Assembly: GCA_012728505.1 (NCBI GenBank)
Contig: JAAYEY010000019.1
Location: 1-8,030 of the forward strand
Length of the DNA: 8,030 bases
Direction of reading: 5' to 3'
Source: Synergistaceae bacterium
GTDB lineage: Bacteria; Synergistota; Synergistia; Synergistales; Synergistaceae
Both the position numbers and the translations under genes were made by a program. The first letter of the stretch is position 1, and the number at the start of each line of letters is the position of its first letter. The notes beneath the pieces were generated by a model that worked only from the letters and a program-made list of their open reading frames with translations, had not been told where the DNA came from and made no database searches. Positions 5,654 to 8,030 of the stretch are shown here, in pieces.

Positions 5654-6209
5654 TTCAGAATGTTTTAAAAAAGATAATGTCACTAAGCATCCTAGGGACC
5701 CACTCGTAAAAAAAATAGTGGCACTTCTGGTGCCTAGGGGAGAAAACGAAATTTTCTCTGAAGCGAGTCAGCTTCTTCATGATATATGGGGAGAGCCTGA
5801 ACGTGTAAGCCCCTTTATACCCTTTACTTGGACGAATTATTATGAAGATATCGCTCCTGAGCTTGACAGGTGTTTTTTCTCCTATCCCGGACTCTTTCAC
5901 ATGTCAGAACTTCCTGACTGGAAGATAGAGACCTGCAGTCTCGAAAAAGCTACAGGGCCAACAAGAAGAGTCAACCTAGACCCTGGCACACTTGACGGCG
6001 CAAGGCTTTTGCTTGCGTCGACAAAAGGTCATGCTCACAGGATATACCTCAGAGATGGTATTTTCGCAGAAGTGACCTTGTGTAGAAGAAAAGGAAATTG
6101 GGAGAGTTTTTACTATACATTTCCGGATTTTAAAAGCGGTTCATACTTCTCATGGCTTGATAAAGTTCGTCAGGATTGGAAAAGAGAAAAGAGCAACGTA
6201 TCTTTATAG
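5646..6209 (+). CDS. DUF4416 family protein of unknown function
   Basis: A 187-residue cytosolic protein with no signal peptide or membrane segment that I can see. I recognise the DUF4416 pattern: an N-terminal PLVKKIVALLVPRGE-like strand, then FIPFTWTNYYEDIAPELDRCFFSYPGL, a central RRVNLDPGTL, and LLASTKGHAHRIYLRDGIFAEVTL, ending with YTFPDFKSGSYFSWLDKVR. Conserved His, Arg, Asp and Glu residues in the RVNLDPG and GHAHRIYL-AEVTL blocks look like an active or binding site, but no reaction is known to me. The ATG overlaps ftsY by 8 bases. No Shine-Dalgarno is seen just upstream, so translation is probably coupled to ftsY. Co-occurrence with ftsY and purB is the only functional hint. The family call is from memory of its conserved blocks. 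Confidence 0.8.
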   Translation: MIDSECFKKDNVTKHPRDPLVKKIVALLVPRGENEIFSEASQLLHDIWGEPERVSPFIPFTWTNYYEDIAPELDRCFFSYPGLFHMSELPDWKIETCSLEKATGPTRRVNLDPGTLDGARLLLASTKGHAHRIYLRDGIFAEVTLCRRKGNWESFYYTFPDFKSGSYFSWLDKVRQDWKREKSNVSL

Positions 6210-6220
6210 GGGGTAATTAA

Positions 6221-7537
6221 ATGATAGATCGCTATGAAATTCCTGAAATAAAGGCAATATGGAACGATCAAAACCGTTTTCAGAAATGGCTTGATGTCGA
6301 GCTCGCAGTTTGTAAAGCGTGGAACGAGGCAGGTAAAATACCTAACCAAGATTACAAAAATATAATTGAAAAAGCCTCCTTTAGTGTTGAGAGGATCAAG
6401 GAAATAGAAGAGGTAACCCAGCACGACGTGATAGCTTTTGTTTCAAGCGTAGCGGAGTCTATAGGTGAATCGGGACGTTACGTCCATCTCGGACTCACCA
6501 GTAGCGATGTCATCGACACAGCCTCTTCACTGCTCCTTGCAGAAAGCCTTGAAGCAACCCTTCTATCCCTCAAAGAACTTCATAAGGCAATTGGAGAAAA
6601 AGCTCTGGAATACAAAATGACTCCCTGTGCCGGAAGGACCCACGGCATTCATGCCGAACCCACGACGTTCGGGCTTAAATTGCTTAACCACTATGCTGAA
6701 ATAGCTCGAGATATAGTTAGGGTCAACGAGTCCAAAAAAGAAATCATGGTTGGCGGTCTCTCCGGAGCAGTTGGTACATATGCGAATTGTCCGCCCTCTA
6801 TTGAGGCTAGAACATGCGAAATCCTTGGTCTTGCTGTGGACCCGGTTTCTACACAGGTTATACAACGGGACAGACATGCTCAAATAGTTACTAACATTGC
6901 CATATTGGGTGCATCGCTGGAAAGACTTGCCCTTGAAATCCGTCACCTACAGAGAACAGAGGTACAGGAAGTGCTAGAACCTTTCAAGAAAGGGCAGAAG
7001 GGCTCATCTGCCATGCCTCATAAAAAAAATCCGATCCTCACTGAAAGAGTCTGCGGAATGGCAAGACTTTTACGAGGTTATACTATTCCTGCAATTGAAA
7101 ATATTGCACTCTGGCACGAACGGGACATTAGCCACTCTTCAGTGGAGCGTGTTATGTGGCCCGATGTATTCCATCTTGTAATTTACATGACCAAGACAAT
7201 GACAAAGATAATAAAAGGGATGACCGTTAATCAGGAAAGAATGAAACAAAACATAGAGATAACGAAGGGCCTTCTTTTTTCAGGCAGAATCCTGGTATCG
7301 CTAGTAGAAAAAGAAGGAATAAGCAGGGAAGACGCCTATGCAATAGCGCAAAGCAATGCGATGAAGTGCTGGAACGAGAGAATACCATTGCTGGAACTTC
7401 TTAAAAATGACCCAAGGATAAACAAAATGAGTGACAGTGAACTGGAATCTTTGTTTGATTTGGAGTATTATCTTAAACATATAGAAGAGGTCTTCAACAG
7501 ATTTCCAGAACTGACGGAGGCCGCTTCTATAAAATAA
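6221..7537 (+). CDS. purB: Adenylosuccinate lyase
   Basis: Catalyses two fumarate-releasing steps of purine synthesis: SAICAR to AICAR, and adenylosuccinate to AMP. The product is 438 residues, a normal length for the Bacillus-type subfamily, and folds as a tetrameric fumarase/aspartase-superfamily enzyme. The residues match Bacillus numbering without offset: H68 in QHDVIAF, H89 in HLGLTSSDV, and the catalytic H141 in [10 protein letters not shown]. The signature loop [11 protein letters not shown] is at 261-271, with catalytic Ser S263. The start ATG follows AGGGGG at 6208-6213 by 7 bases. The site overlaps the stop of the DUF4416 gene, and 11 bases separate the genes, so it is probably in the same operon. 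It connects purine synthesis with the nucleoside supply implied by the flanking genes. Confidence 0.96.
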   Translation: MIDRYEIPEIKAIWNDQNRFQKWLDVELAVCKAWNEAGKIPNQDYKNIIEKASFSVERIKEIEEVTQHDVIAFVSSVAESIGESGRYVHLGLTSSDVIDTASSLLLAESLEATLLSLKELHKAIGEKALEYKMTPCAGRTHGIHAEPTTFGLKLLNHYAEIARDIVRVNESKKEIMVGGLSGAVGTYANCPPSIEARTCEILGLAVDPVSTQVIQRDRHAQIVTNIAILGASLERLALEIRHLQRTEVQEVLEPFKKGQKGSSAMPHKKNPILTERVCGMARLLRGYTIPAIENIALWHERDISHSSVERVMWPDVFHLVIYMTKTMTKIIKGMTVNQERMKQNIEITKGLLFSGRILVSLVEKEGISREDAYAIAQSNAMKCWNERIPLLELLKNDPRINKMSDSELESLFDLEYYLKHIEEVFNRFPELTEAASIK

Positions 7538-7553
7538 AACATCATAATAATAT

Positions 7554-7558
7554 GGAGG
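7554..7558 (+). promoter_or_regulatory. Ribosome binding site for glpX
   Basis: GGAGG lies 8 bases before the ATG at 7567. An in-frame TTG at 7561 is only 2 bases from the site and is too close to be the start. Confidence 0.8.
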
Positions 7559-7566
7559 ATTTGCAA

Positions 7567-8030
7567 ATGGCTGCTCCAGACAGAAATATTGCTCTCGAAA
7601 TGGTTCGTGCTACGGAAGCTGCGGCGATGACCGCTGGACGGTGGATGGGACGTGGAGACAAGAACGGAGCTGACGGTGCCGCTGTAAACGCTATGCGGTT
7701 CATGCTCAACAACGTCCAGATGGACGGTGTGGTCGTTATTGGAGAGGGAGAAAAAGATGAGGCTCCTATGCTCTTTAACGGAGAAAAACTTGGTACCGGA
7801 TCTAGTCCGCAGGTTGACATTGCTGTCGATCCGATTGACGGTACACGTTTAACAGCCCAGGGTCTTCCAAACGCAGTCAGTGTAGTCGCATTCGCTGACC
7901 GTGGAAGCATGTATAACCCGCAGCATGTTTTTTACATGGACAAAATTGCAACCGGTCCCTTCGCAGCTCACGCTATCAACATTGATGCGTCTCCTACCGA
8001 CAACATAAGAGCAGTTGCAAGAGCTCTCAG
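7567..8030 (+). CDS. glpX: Class II fructose-1,6-bisphosphatase (GlpX), 3'-truncated by window edge
   Basis: Hydrolyses fructose-1,6-bisphosphate to fructose-6-phosphate, the irreversible gluconeogenic step, with metal ions (Mn/Mg) in the cytosol. The frame runs open to the window end. 154 complete residues are visible of about 320-335 expected. It begins [21 protein letters not shown] and contains [12 protein letters not shown] (D36), [11 protein letters not shown] (E60), [14 protein letters not shown] (D88, D91, T93) and a conserved [12 protein letters not shown] region. Against E. coli GlpX, recalled from memory, D33, E57, D85 and catalytic T90 match; the E88 ligand is Asp (D91) here, a conservative swap. 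A start 29 bases after purB leaves no room for a clear promoter, so read-through from the operon is likely. The C-terminal substrate-binding half is not visible. Confidence 0.94.
   Translation, partial: MAAPDRNIALEMVRATEAAAMTAGRWMGRGDKNGADGAAVNAMRFMLNNVQMDGVVVIGEGEKDEAPMLFNGEKLGTGSSPQVDIAVDPIDGTRLTAQGLPNAVSVVAFADRGSMYNPQHVFYMDKIATGPFAAHAINIDASPTDNIRAVARAL

Noticed and set aside
6176..6204. Possible internal purB promoter TTGGAA - 17 bases - TATCTT
   Set aside because: Both hexamers match at only 4 of 6 positions. The predicted start (about 6211) falls inside the purB ribosome binding site, which would be lost from the transcript.
7528..7548. AT-rich -10-like elements (TATAAA at 7528, CATAAT at 7543) before glpX
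   Set aside because: No -35-like hexamer at 16-18 bases upstream of either and no TG extension; AT-rich intergenic sequence gives such matches by chance.
1..8030. A novel defence, mobile or biosynthetic system
   Set aside because: Every long + strand frame maps to a core housekeeping family or DUF4416. No transposase, integrase, nuclease, toxin-antitoxin pair, direct repeat array or att-like duplication around the tRNA was seen; the region after the tRNA 3' end is a terminator and tmk.

Overview
The window is a dense, housekeeping stretch of a bacterial chromosome. Every gene lies on the + strand. It holds nine protein genes, with the first and last cut by the window ends, and one tRNA gene for selenocysteine. 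No gene-free stretch exceeds 300 bases; the largest gap between protein genes (1908-2123) is occupied by the tRNA, its likely promoter and a terminator. I see no insertion sequence, phage gene, CRISPR array or large repeat.

Organism: moderate GC, A-rich codon use with many ATA, AGA and AGG codons, good Shine-Dalgarno sites, frequent GTG/TTG starts, and the linkage tmk - holB - ricT known from Firmicutes. Together with an FtsY lacking the acidic A domain, a DUF4416 gene, a selenocysteine tRNA and a divergent short delta' subunit, this suggests an anaerobic Gram-negative-type lineage such as Synergistota, or a relative of the Firmicutes. This is inference from gene content, not from a search.

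Layout. (1) 1-1907: nucleoside salvage, with the 3' part of a purine nucleoside phosphorylase gene overlapping a pyrimidine-nucleoside phosphorylase gene; together they release bases and (deoxy)ribose-1-phosphate. (2) 1915-2099: selC (tRNA-Sec, anticodon TCA) with a candidate promoter before it and a strong intrinsic terminator after it. An extended -10 element for the next operon sits in the terminator's T-tract. (3) 2124-7537: a tightly packed run of thymidylate kinase, a DNA polymerase III delta'-like clamp-loader subunit, the Fe-S/PSP1 protein RicT, the SRP receptor FtsY, a DUF4416 protein and adenylosuccinate lyase. Neighbours overlap or are at most about a dozen bases apart, so co-transcription is likely. 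(4) 7567-8030: the 5' part of glpX (class II fructose-1,6-bisphosphatase), 29 bases after purB and possibly in the same transcript.

The run mixes dTTP synthesis, replication, RNA-processing control, membrane protein targeting, purine synthesis and gluconeogenesis. I find no convincing new defence or mobile system. The points most worth a second look are the A-A mismatch in the tRNA-Sec acceptor stem, the reduced delta' subunit, the long basic tail on RicT, and the uncharacterised DUF4416 gene coupled to ftsY.
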